DNA from: Sphingobacteriia bacterium
GTDB taxonomy: Bacteria > Bacteroidota > Bacteroidia > Bacteroidales > UBA7960
NCBI GenBank assembly: GCA_011390575.1
Contig: JAABSE010000020.1
Span: forward strand, 1-49,531
DNA length: 49,531 bases
Direction of reading: 5' to 3'
This document shows, in pieces, positions 42,086 to 49,531 of this stretch (position 1 is its first letter; each line of letters begins with the position of its first letter). The translations under genes and the position numbers were made by a program. The notes below the pieces were generated by a model. The model ran no database searches, was not told where the DNA came from, and saw nothing but the letters and a program-made list of their open reading frames with translations.

Positions 42086-44212
42086 TCAAAACCTCAGCCG
42101 CATCTGCGCCTTGATTTCTGTTCTTGAATTTCCTTCTGTAAGGTCCAGCCCACTGCCAATCTCATGGCGGTTGGTATATATGGTATGGGCAAGTCTCGCC
42201 TGAAGGTCGATGTTTCTGTTGACCCTGTAACGCGCTACAATATAGGCCCGATGACCTTTGTCAGAATAAAAGGGGAAAGAAAAGGCATACAAAACATCAT
42301 TCTCATAGGCATAAATCCGGGAATCAAAGCCATCGGTGTCGAAAATGGCATAGCGGGCTGTTATGGCCCATGGACTGGCAAAATTGCGGTAGGCAACATC
42401 CTGGTAAATGAGAAAACCTTGCTGATGGTTGCTGCCATGACGAAAGTCAATCCATTCCACCCGGTTTTTGAAAGTAAAGGAGGGGGAAACAAGGTAACTG
42501 ATGTGTAATCGTATGTTTTGGCGCACCACATCCTCAAGAAACCTGATAGTGGCGTCTTCGGGAGCGTTTAGGGGTTTGTTCTTTATCCGGTAGCGGGCAT
42601 ACATTTCAATCTCGCGTTCCGGTCTGTAATTTACCTGGGCCAGGTAATCATATCCCCGCGAAGGGGTATAAGTGCGGAATTTCATCCAGGGAAAAGAAAA
42701 ATGGTCGGCATAGGCATTTATCGACCATTCCCTTGACAGCCGGGAGTTAATACCTATGTAAAGTCCGTTTTCATTGCTCACCCTTGTATTTTCCGAAAAA
42801 GCAACACTAAGCAACGATTGATAATCGGGCGTGAATTTGCGATGAACCACACTCATGCTCAATCGTGGATCAAGGCTCATCATAACCCCGTTTAGAAGAG
42901 CGTAGCCTCCGCTTTCGCTGGTGGCAAACTCTCCGAAAATATTGAAATTCCGGTAAATATAATTATAGTCTAATCCGGTTGCCCAGTTGGTTTGTTTGTT
43001 CAGATCAAACTGGTTGTAAAAAGAAAGGTTGCGTTGGAATTCCGCACCCAGTTCCATGTAATATCCTGTTACTCCCACTTGTAGGTTTTGCCTTCTCCAT
43101 GTAAGGTTAGAACCCATGAATTTTTCCTGTACCGAGTTTTTGTTTTCCAGTTCCCGGGGAGTGCGGTGAAGCCCGGTTTGCTGCAAACTGGTTATAACAA
43201 GGGCTTCCTGGCTTATGGTATCCGTTTCCAGTACATTGGCATCCCTGTATTTATTCGAGTAAAAAGCGGTTAGTTCCAATGCTCCCAGCCGAACGGCGGT
43301 ACCTGCCCCACGCATGAAATTGTTTTCATCCACCGAAGTATAAGGCCTTAATCCCAATCCGTTTTTCTTAACATTCACAGCTTCACTGCTTTTGCCAAAA
43401 GCCAGTCCTGACCAGAGCGTGAGGCCCTGCCCAAACTGCACCTGGTAATCGCCCATTGCTAATGATTTGATGCGTCCCACATCCCGTAAATAAAAATGAG
43501 CGGAATAATAGTCAAATCCCTGGGTTTGACTGCCCCGAAAAAATTCCTCCCCGGGATCTTTTTCCGCAGTAATGCCTATGCTTATATTATTGTAATAGGT
43601 AAACCTGTATCTTGAGTAGAGTCTGAAGGGACTGCCCGGGTATCTCGCATTGGGATTGGCTTCTAATTCCCCGGGATCTATGGAAGAAAATCCTCTCTGT
43701 TCTTCCAACAACTGCTGGTATCGCAAAAAATACTGGCTGTTTCCTCTTTCAAAAATATCGGTTAACTTGAATACCCTTCTTTCTACAGCTTCTTCAACCA
43801 TAACATAAGGAGAGATCTGTTCAATAACTTCAGGAGTGAACCCATCAATGGTCTGCAATTCCATCAGACTGATAAGATTGCCAAAACGCTGGCGATGCAG
43901 AATAAGGTTGTTGATTTGAATATCAGAGAGGAAGAAAATCCGCCTTAAATCTTCTGCCGAGGCTGCATTCAAATTTATGGGGCGTTGCCGAAGCACTTCA
44001 AGCTCTTCCATAAGCTCAGATGCATCTATTTCTTCGTCACTTTCTTCAGTCAGGGATTCAATACGCTGGATTACCTCTTCCTCTTCAACAGGTTGTTCAG
44101 GCGGTGGTTCTCCCTCATTATTCTGAGCACGTAAAATATTTACAGGAAGTATCAGCACCACAAGCAGCAGGGCAAACAGTTTTTTTGTTAAATTTCCTGG
44201 TTTATTCCGCAT
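42086..44212 (-). CDS. Helix-hairpin-helix outer-membrane barrel protein
   Basis: A 708-residue protein. A signal peptide (KKLFALLLVVLILPVNILRAQ) precedes a strongly acidic segment (EEEEVIQRIESLTEESDEEID). Next, about 70-135, come ComEA-like helix-hairpin-helix motifs (PINLNAASAEDLRRIFFLSD, then LISLMELQTIDGFTPEVIEQI). The rest is rich in alternating aromatic strands and ends in LRF, like an outer-membrane barrel. Such HhH proteins are widespread in Bacteroidota without a known role; the motif suggests DNA or protein binding in the periplasm. The gene starts 8 bp after the stop of the PorV-like gene and is surely co-transcribed with it. Confidence 0.8.
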   Translation of the reverse strand: MRNKPGNLTKKLFALLLVVLILPVNILRAQNNEGEPPPEQPVEEEEVIQRIESLTEESDEEIDASELMEELEVLRQRPINLNAASAEDLRRIFFLSDIQINNLILHRQRFGNLISLMELQTIDGFTPEVIEQISPYVMVEEAVERRVFKLTDIFERGNSQYFLRYQQLLEEQRGFSSIDPGELEANPNARYPGSPFRLYSRYRFTYYNNISIGITAEKDPGEEFFRGSQTQGFDYYSAHFYLRDVGRIKSLAMGDYQVQFGQGLTLWSGLAFGKSSEAVNVKKNGLGLRPYTSVDENNFMRGAGTAVRLGALELTAFYSNKYRDANVLETDTISQEALVITSLQQTGLHRTPRELENKNSVQEKFMGSNLTWRRQNLQVGVTGYYMELGAEFQRNLSFYNQFDLNKQTNWATGLDYNYIYRNFNIFGEFATSESGGYALLNGVMMSLDPRLSMSVVHRKFTPDYQSLLSVAFSENTRVSNENGLYIGINSRLSREWSINAYADHFSFPWMKFRTYTPSRGYDYLAQVNYRPEREIEMYARYRIKNKPLNAPEDATIRFLEDVVRQNIRLHISYLVSPSFTFKNRVEWIDFRHGSNHQQGFLIYQDVAYRNFASPWAITARYAIFDTDGFDSRIYAYENDVLYAFSFPFYSDKGHRAYIVARYRVNRNIDLQARLAHTIYTNRHEIGSGLDLTEGNSRTEIKAQMRLRF

Positions 44213-44220
44213 CCTCAGAA

Positions 44221-45039
44221 CTATTTGAAGTGGTAAATAAAACTAATCTGCGGAGAATAGCCTAAAATATGGTGATAGGAGGTGGCCAGGTCGATGTTGA
44301 GATTTCCCAGCTCCAGTCCGAAGCCAAAAGCGTTGGTCATAGGGTTGGTGCCGATTCCTCCTCTCAGGTAAACAGGGTCGGTAATGCGGTATTCTATTCC
44401 GGCTTTGAACACAGGGTCGAGGTTCACACTTTTTTCGGCTTCCAGAATAACCATAACCCTCTCAGAAAACTCATAAGCCAGCCCGGTTTTGAAAATGGTG
44501 GGAATTCTTTCGTCTGCAAAATCACCGATTTTAGCCCGGGTGGGATTGAAAAGATGAGCTCCTATGCTGAGTTCGGGCAAAATATGAAAGATAACGCCCA
44601 GCTCGAAAGTTATGTTTCCTTTGTTTCCGTAATCTTCTCCAATGCCGGTATGATGGTAATTGAGCTGAAGTCCGGTGGATAGCCTTTCTCCGAATTCTCT
44701 CCCGTATGCAATGCCCACTTTGGTTTCATTATAAAGGTCGAATCCGAAATAGGTAAAACTGACTCCAAACACTCCTGAACGGGTAGGGAACACAAAGGCA
44801 CCCGCTCCAAAGCTAAGCTCTTCAACCAGAAACCGGTTTTCGAAAAATACGCCTGCTGCCATATCTTCCAGCCGCGACAACCCGGCCTGGTTATGACTGA
44901 TGGCCCAGAAGTCATAAAGGGTTACTGAGGCATTGCCCATACCGGCGGCTCGCCCTCCAAAGGGATAATTGTCATTGGCTGCCTCTAACGTGGCCCAAAA
45001 TAAACTGAAAAAAAATATCAGGATTAAGGTTTTTCTCAT
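44221..45039 (-). CDS. PorV/PorQ-like outer-membrane barrel protein
   Basis: A 272-residue protein with signal peptide MRKTLILIFFFSLFWATLEA. The mature N-terminus NYPFGGRAAGMGNASVTLYDFWAISHNQAGLS is typical of the PorV/PorQ/FadL-like barrels of Bacteroidota (the GxRxxGMGxA motif and the NPAG-like NQAG). The remaining sequence alternates Gly and aromatics and ends in IYHFK. PorV and PorQ act in type IX secretion, but many paralogues have other jobs, and no por genes are here. It precedes the helix-hairpin-helix gene by 8 bp, so the two probably work together in the outer membrane. Confidence 0.75.
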   Translation of the reverse strand: MRKTLILIFFFSLFWATLEAANDNYPFGGRAAGMGNASVTLYDFWAISHNQAGLSRLEDMAAGVFFENRFLVEELSFGAGAFVFPTRSGVFGVSFTYFGFDLYNETKVGIAYGREFGERLSTGLQLNYHHTGIGEDYGNKGNITFELGVIFHILPELSIGAHLFNPTRAKIGDFADERIPTIFKTGLAYEFSERVMVILEAEKSVNLDPVFKAGIEYRITDPVYLRGGIGTNPMTNAFGFGLELGNLNIDLATSYHHILGYSPQISFIYHFK

Positions 45040-45434
45040 ACCGTTGCAGAGTTAATTTGACCTGATTATTCCTAAACGTTGCTTCCCGGCTGAACCCCCC
45101 GGGTGTTTCGATCGTTAGTATCGTTATCCTTTGCAAGTTACAATATTTTTTTTAGAGATTTTATAACTTTTTAATTCTACTTTGACACATTAATTAATGG
45201 ACAAAAAATATTTAGTACAATAGAGAAGAAAATAAGACGATCTACCTTAAATATAAAGCACTTCTGATTTTTATGTAATTATTAACCTTACCGACGAGTT
45301 GAAATAAATAAGTCATTCTTGCCTTTTAGGAAATATGTAAAAGTAGAATTAAACAATTTAAAACAATGCATTGCGACGCATCACCAAAGCCTTTAATAGT
45401 AGCTGCAGAGCCTCCTGAGCTTAGAAAAAATTCA
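45040..45434. other. AT-rich spacer between divergent transcripts
   Basis: No coding region or RNA gene is recognised. The region must contain the promoter of the PorV-like gene on the minus strand and the upstream part of the purK promoter. Confidence 0.5.
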
Positions 45435-45442
45435 TATCTTTG
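45435..45442 (+). promoter_or_regulatory. -7 element of purK
   Basis: TATCTTTG fits the consensus, 26 bases before the purK ATG. No good -33 TTG is at the expected distance. Confidence 0.5.
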
Positions 45443-45468
45443 CCCGCATCGACAATGCTACGGAAAAA

Positions 45469-46629
45469 ATGAAAAACTACTTCTCTTCGAAAGAAATAAA
45501 AATCGGAATCCTGGGTGGCGGCCAACTGGGCAAAATGTTGCTTGATGTTGCCCGTCGTTATGATTTATATACACGGGTTCTCGACCCTTCGGTTGATGCT
45601 CCCTGTGCCATTGGGTGTAAAGAGTTTGTGCAGGGAAGTTTCAATGACTATGACACGGTAATGGCCTTTGGTGCGGATTGTGACGTGTTGACCATTGAAA
45701 TTGAAAGTGTAAATACCAGGGCACTGAAAGAACTGCAAAAACAAGGAAAACTGGTGTTTCCCCAGCCTGAAATCGTAGAATTGATTCAGAATAAGGTGCT
45801 GCAAAAGCAGTTTTATGACGATAATCAGCTTCCTACAGCACCCTGGTTTGGCTTTAAAAACAAAGCTGAAATGAAAAAGAAGATGGAGAAGCATTCTTTT
45901 CATTTGCCTTTTGTATGGAAAGCCGCAACAGGAGGATATGACGGCCGTGGAGTAATGGTAGTGAGGAATATAAATGAATTGGAAAACATTCCAGATGTTC
46001 CCGGATTGATTGAAGAACTGGCTGCCATAGAACATGAGATTGCACTGGTGGCTGCAAGGAATCAAATCGGTGAAGTAACAGCGTTTCCCCCCGTTGAAAT
46101 GTCTTTTCATCCGATAGCCAACCTGGTGGAATATGTTTTTTGTCCGGCCCAATTGTCGGAAGAGAAACTTGAACAGGCCTCAAAACTCGCGTTGTCGCTG
46201 GTAGATAAACTTGGCATTGTGGGAGTGCTGGCTGTAGAAATGTTTGTGAATAAGAACGGAGAAATCTGGATCAACGAGTGTGCTCCCAGGGTGCATAACA
46301 GTGGACACCTTACCATTGAAGCCTGCATTACTTCTCAGTTTGAGCAGCACCTGCGCGCAATCCTGGGCTTTCCGCTGGGAAGTACAAAACAAATCAGACC
46401 CGCTGTAATGGTAAATCTTACCGGTGAGGATGGATTTACCGGTCCCGTATATTATGAGGGAGCTAAAAAAATGCTTGCCACAGAAGGGGCCTACATGCAT
46501 CTGTATGGCAAAACAGAAACCCGCCCTTACAGAAAAATGGGCCACGTAACCATTACGGCAGAAACACTTGAAATGGCCAGAGAAAACGCATTGAAAGTAA
46601 AGGAGATAATGAGGGTGAGGAGCGTTTAA
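45469..46629 (+). CDS. purK: N5-carboxyaminoimidazole ribonucleotide synthase
   Basis: A 386-residue ATP-grasp enzyme that carboxylates aminoimidazole ribonucleotide using ATP and bicarbonate in purine synthesis. It begins KIGILGGGQLGKMLLDVARR, the PurK N-domain, has DCDVLTIEIESVNTRALKEL, then the ATP-grasp lid (PFVWKAATGGYDGRGVMVV) and INECAPRVHNSGHLTIEAC, the metal-binding end of the grasp fold. Length is normal. purE lies on the same strand, but 667 bp away rather than adjacent; the spacer is full of repeats. Confidence 0.96.
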   Translation: MKNYFSSKEIKIGILGGGQLGKMLLDVARRYDLYTRVLDPSVDAPCAIGCKEFVQGSFNDYDTVMAFGADCDVLTIEIESVNTRALKELQKQGKLVFPQPEIVELIQNKVLQKQFYDDNQLPTAPWFGFKNKAEMKKKMEKHSFHLPFVWKAATGGYDGRGVMVVRNINELENIPDVPGLIEELAAIEHEIALVAARNQIGEVTAFPPVEMSFHPIANLVEYVFCPAQLSEEKLEQASKLALSLVDKLGIVGVLAVEMFVNKNGEIWINECAPRVHNSGHLTIEACITSQFEQHLRAILGFPLGSTKQIRPAVMVNLTGEDGFTGPVYYEGAKKMLATEGAYMHLYGKTETRPYRKMGHVTITAETLEMARENALKVKEIMRVRSV

Positions 46630-46840
46630 AAGAGAATAGTGAATAGTGATTAGTGAATAGTTGATTAGTTATAGTGGGAAGCGCAAAGTGAAAGGAATCG
46701 TTAATTGTTAATGAATAGAGACCAGACACCAGAGAAAAAATGGTTGTCAAATGTGAATGGTTAACTTTAAAGAATAGAGGCAGGAGTACAGAGGCCAGTT
46801 AAAACGATGGAACTGAGCCTGAAAGGTTCAAACAACAAAG

Positions 46841-46888
46841 CCCGGGGCAAAGAAACATAGCCCTCAGGCTATGAAGCGTCGCCCCGGG
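46841..46888. repeat. Nested perfect hairpin (possible dispersed palindromic element)
   Basis: CCCGGGGC (46841-46848) pairs with GCCCCGGG (46881-46888). Inside, CATAGCC (46856-46862) pairs with GGCTATG (46867-46873) round a CTCA loop. The two stems are separated by a 7+7 internal loop. No T run follows, so it is not a simple terminator. Confidence 0.8.
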
Positions 46889-47019
46889 AATAAAGATTCG
46901 GTTTTAATAGGCGCTGCAGCAAAATTATCAAAAGAACATCCTTCGGTTATGGCAGCGCAGTTGCAGGAAACATGACAGAGAAACAGACACGAAAGATACG
47001 AGAGTAGAGACAAGATTGC

Positions 47020-47107
47020 AAAAGAAAAACCTTATTTAAATTCCATTAACCTTAGTAGTTGGACAAAAAAAAGAAAAACCTTATTTAAATTCCATTAACC
47101 TTAGTAG
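47020..47107 (+). repeat. Tandem direct repeat, 39 bases twice
   Basis: Bases 47020-47058 recur exactly at 47069-47107 with a 10-base spacer (period 49). The unit starts AAAAGAAAAACCTT and ends CCTTAGTAG. Only two copies; flanks differ. Confidence 0.9.
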
Positions 47108-47296
47108 GTTTATTGGATAGCCAAACAAATCAGCGCTGCGAAATAAAGGTAATTAGAAGCACACAGCTGATGTCAGCGCAATGGGTAGAGATGATTGAGT
47201 AGAAACAAGATGGTAGAGACGAGAGAATGTTGAAAGTGAAAAGTGAAAAGAGGTAAATCAAAACATAGCAAGTAACCAAATAATTACAACGCAGAC

Positions 47297-47791
47297 ATGA
47301 AAAAAGTATCCATAGTAATGGGAAGTTCCTCGGATTTGAGGGTGATGGAAGAGGCGGTAAAGGTGCTTCGTGAGCTGGAGATAGAAGTTGAGGTTGACAT
47401 TGTTTCAGCACATCGTACGCCACAAAAGATGTTTGATTTTGCTGCACATGCGCATGAAAGGGGTATTCAGGTAATTATTGCCGGTGCCGGAGGTGCCGCG
47501 CACTTGCCGGGTATGATAGCCTCGCTGACACCCCTGCCGGTTATTGGTGTGCCTGTAAAATCCTCCAACAGTATCGATGGCTGGGATTCCGTACTTTCCA
47601 TTTTACAGATGCCCGCAGGTGTGCCAGTAGCGACCGTAGCACTGGATGGGGCCAGAAATGCAGGCATTCTGGCGGCACAAATCCTGGGTGCCGGAGATGA
47701 GGCTGTAAGAGACAGAATTATCCGGTTTAAAAAGGGGCTGGAAGATAAAGTTAATATCATGAGTGAGGAAACCCGGACTCAATTTGAATAA
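47297..47791 (+). CDS. purE: N5-carboxyaminoimidazole ribonucleotide mutase
   Basis: A 164-residue class I PurE. It has VSIVMGSSSDLRVMEEA (Ser and Asp of the substrate site), VDIVSAHRTPQKMFDFA, the GAGGAAHLPGMIASLTPLPVIGVP loop and LDGWDS-like SIDGWDSVLSILQMPAGVPVATVA. It converts the PurK product to carboxyaminoimidazole ribonucleotide. The presence of purK confirms the mutase rather than the class II carboxylase reaction. An aminopeptidase gene follows after 113 bp. Confidence 0.97.
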   Translation: MKKVSIVMGSSSDLRVMEEAVKVLRELEIEVEVDIVSAHRTPQKMFDFAAHAHERGIQVIIAGAGGAAHLPGMIASLTPLPVIGVPVKSSNSIDGWDSVLSILQMPAGVPVATVALDGARNAGILAAQILGAGDEAVRDRIIRFKKGLEDKVNIMSEETRTQFE

Positions 47792-47904
47792 AGTGGGTTT
47801 TACTGTTTCAATTAATAAATCAGTTGGATGGCCTCGTTTTTGTTGGGGATATAGGAGACAGAATTGACACTCAAAATTTTCGAACATATTAAAATCTATT
47901 TATT

Positions 47905-48882
47905 ATGAGCAATACACAGAAACAACTGGAAGAAGCATCAGTAATTGCCTTGCGCGATTGCATGGGACTGCAGAAAGAAGAAACACTTTTGATTGTTACA
48001 GACGAAATAAAACGCGAAATCGGCATAGCATTGCACGAAGCCGGAAAGGAATTGTGCAAGGAGTCGGTATTGGTTGAGATACAATCACGTGAAGTCAACG
48101 GTCAGGAACCTCCTGTTTATATAGCAGAAATGATGAAAAAGGTAGATGTGGTAGTTTGCCCCACAGCCAAATCACTCACCCATACCGATGCACGTCGCAA
48201 TGCAGTAAAAGAGGGAGTAAGAGTGGGGACAATGCCTGGCATTACCATAGATACCATGGCCCGTTGCCTGAGTGCTGATTACGATAAAATCATTGGCCTT
48301 ACTCACCATCTGGCCCAAAAGCTGGAAGGCGTTTCCAGTATCAGGGTTACAACTGAAAAGGGTACAGATATCACCATGCCGGTAAAAGACAGGAAAATCA
48401 TTCCCAGTACAGGAGTGCTGAAAAATAAAGGTGAAAGTGGCAATCTTCCTTCCGGTGAAGTATTCCTTGCCCCCTGGGAGGATGGCTCCAATGGTACAGT
48501 AGTGATTGATGGCTCTATGGCCGGCGTTGGAGTTATTGCTGAACCCATTGAAATAGAAGTGGTCAACGGTTATGCTGAACAAATCAAAGGAGGTATTGAA
48601 TCTCAAAAGCTCATTGATCTCTTTGAAAAGTCAGGACGTGATGCCCGTGCTGTTGCCGAATTTGGTATCGGAACCAATTACAAAGCCCAACTTACCGGAA
48701 TGATCCTGGAAGATGAAAAGGTTTTAGGAACCATCCATATCGCTTTTGGAAACAATCTTACCATGGGTGGAAAAATCGCTGTCAACAGTCATCTCGACGG
48801 CTTGGTTACAGAACCTAATGTCTGGTTCGACGATGAACTGATCATGGAAAAAGGAAAGATGGTGGGGTATTCTATTGAGTAG
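47905..48882 (+). CDS. M29-family aminopeptidase
   Basis: A 325-residue aminopeptidase of the thermophilic aminopeptidase T/AmpS (M29) family. Likely metal ligands are Glu in NLPSGEVFLAP, Glu in AEFGIGTNYKA, His in LGTIHIAFGNN and His/Asp in VNSHLDGL. The N-terminal domain carries VDVVVCPTAKSLTHTDARR. It is slightly shorter than the usual ~400-residue M29 enzymes, as in the leucyl aminopeptidase-like subgroup. It cuts N-terminal residues from peptides in the cytoplasm. It sits between purE and nth without a functional link. Confidence 0.85.
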   Translation: MSNTQKQLEEASVIALRDCMGLQKEETLLIVTDEIKREIGIALHEAGKELCKESVLVEIQSREVNGQEPPVYIAEMMKKVDVVVCPTAKSLTHTDARRNAVKEGVRVGTMPGITIDTMARCLSADYDKIIGLTHHLAQKLEGVSSIRVTTEKGTDITMPVKDRKIIPSTGVLKNKGESGNLPSGEVFLAPWEDGSNGTVVIDGSMAGVGVIAEPIEIEVVNGYAEQIKGGIESQKLIDLFEKSGRDARAVAEFGIGTNYKAQLTGMILEDEKVLGTIHIAFGNNLTMGGKIAVNSHLDGLVTEPNVWFDDELIMEKGKMVGYSIE

Positions 48883-48976
48883 AGAATTGATAGTGAAAAG
48901 TGAATAGAGACAAGGCAATGTCCAGGATAACAGCCATCTAACTATAAACGCTGAAGGATAAACTAAAAACTATAAA

Positions 48977-49531
48977 ATGAGATTATCCAAAAAGGCACGT
49001 TTTGCGTATGTGCTGGATTATTTTTTGAAACACCAGCCCATCGCAGAAACGGAGTTGAAATATACTTCTCCTTATGAGTTGCTGGTGGCGGTCATTCTTT
49101 CGGCACAGTGTACCGATAAGCGGGTGAATATCATTACACCGCCTTTTTTTGAGCGTTTTCCCACAGCCGAAAGTCTGGCTGAAGCCGAAGTGGAGGAAAT
49201 TTTTTCGTATATCAAAAGCTGTTCATATCCCAACAACAAATCCAAAAGTCTTCTGGGAATGGCCCAAAAGCTTACCCACGAATTTGGTGGCATTGTGCCG
49301 GAGGATGTGGATGAATTGCAGAAGCTTCCGGGGGTAGGGCGCAAGACTGCCAATGTGATAGCCTCAGTGGTGTTCAACAAGCCTGCTCTTGCGGTAGATA
49401 CGCACGTTTTCAGGGTTTCGGCCCGTATCGGGCTTACAACCAACGCAAAAATGCCCCTGGAAACAGAAAAACAACTTCTGAAATACATTCCCGAAGACCT
49501 AGTGGCCATTGCTCATCACTGGCTCATTTTG
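48977..49531 (+). CDS. nth: Endonuclease III (3'-truncated by window end)
   Basis: The first 185 residues of a HhH-GPD DNA glycosylase/AP lyase that removes oxidised pyrimidines. YELLVAVILSAQCTDKRVN is the conserved N-terminal helix region. The helix-hairpin-helix LQKLPGVGRKTANVIASVVF holds the catalytic Lys (GRKTA), and AVDTHVFRVSARIGL holds the catalytic Asp. The C-terminal 4Fe-4S cluster cysteines lie beyond the window. ATG 48977 fits the family start. It follows the aminopeptidase by 94 bp. Confidence 0.96.
   Translation, partial: MRLSKKARFAYVLDYFLKHQPIAETELKYTSPYELLVAVILSAQCTDKRVNIITPPFFERFPTAESLAEAEVEEIFSYIKSCSYPNNKSKSLLGMAQKLTHEFGGIVPEDVDELQKLPGVGRKTANVIASVVFNKPALAVDTHVFRVSARIGLTTNAKMPLETEKQLLKYIPEDLVAIAHHWLIL

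Larger units (their letters stand above)
46630..47296. repeat. Repeat-rich spacer between purK and purE
   Basis: A 667-bp region without a gene. It holds degenerate GTGAATAGTG-type repeats (46636-46661), a 48-base nested hairpin (46841-46888), a 39-base direct repeat in tandem (47020-47107), and AGAGAC/GAGAG purine-rich text up to 47250. It separates two genes that are usually adjacent. Confidence 0.75.

Noticed and set aside
44221..45039. PorV of the type IX secretion system
   Set aside because: Similarity to the wider PorV/PorQ/FadL-like group only; no por genes in the neighbourhood.
47020..47107. CRISPR array
   Set aside because: Only two repeat copies with a 10-base spacer and no cas genes; a tandem duplication explains it.

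Overview
The window is a stretch of a Bacteroidota (Bacteroidetes) chromosome, probably from an anaerobic or facultative member of the Bacteroidales/Marinilabiliales group. Several things point there. Promoters of the TTG-N18-20-TAnnTTTG type lie before thrS, lepB and rpmG. There is a small DUF4295 (bL38-like) ribosomal protein next to rpmG. LepB carries a large insertion and is followed by a WbqC-family gene. A 7TM-HD phosphodiesterase and PorV-like and other outer-membrane barrel proteins are present, and most genes lack Shine-Dalgarno sequences. The 5' end cuts etfB and the 3' end cuts nth.

Layout. 1-4048: an electron-transfer module, etfB-etfA followed by a membrane iron-sulfur protein and a two-CCG-domain protein, which together look like a two-gene version of the ETF:menaquinone oxidoreductase EMO. 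4150-4452: a C-terminal remnant of a Fic protein. 4592-11158: a lipoprotein pullulanase, an AbgT-family transporter, an orphan gene that may resemble a restriction endonuclease, and a lipoprotein amidohydrolase. 11447-16735: a leader, a sodium/solute symporter, a class III CoA-transferase and a two-gene 2-oxoacid:ferredoxin oxidoreductase in which the gamma domain is fused to the C-terminus of beta. 16835-21647: lepB, wbqC-like, the 7TM-HD protein (opposite strand) and an SH3-NlpC/P60 hydrolase.

21748-24984 is the classical thrS-infC-rpmI-rplT operon. Its infC appears to start at AUA behind a very strong Shine-Dalgarno sequence and ends at a UUCG-loop terminator. 25283-30193 holds a small lipoprotein, an M13 peptidase, a lysophospholipase-like hydrolase, a cold-shock protein and a SlyD-type PPIase. 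30586-33624 holds rpmG, the DUF4295 gene, ftsY, rimO and a tRNA with anticodon CAU. 33740-45039 holds an EamA exporter, a START-like protein, a class V aminotransferase, a large outer-membrane protein joining a gluzincin peptidase, a TolB propeller and a barrel, a POT peptide transporter, and a two-gene unit of a PorV-like barrel and a helix-hairpin-helix outer-membrane protein. 45469-49531 holds purK, purE, an M29 aminopeptidase and nth; their spacers contain degenerate repeats, a tandem duplication and a strong nested hairpin.

How the genes work together. The ETF/EMO module and the symporter/CoA-transferase/oxoacid-oxidoreductase operon both suggest oxidation of organic or fatty acids, with electrons going to menaquinone and ferredoxin. 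The substrate of the second operon cannot be read from sequence and is the best candidate here for an undescribed pathway. The rest is housekeeping (translation, secretion, purine synthesis, repair) plus envelope functions. I see no CRISPR array, intact insertion sequence, prophage or origin.
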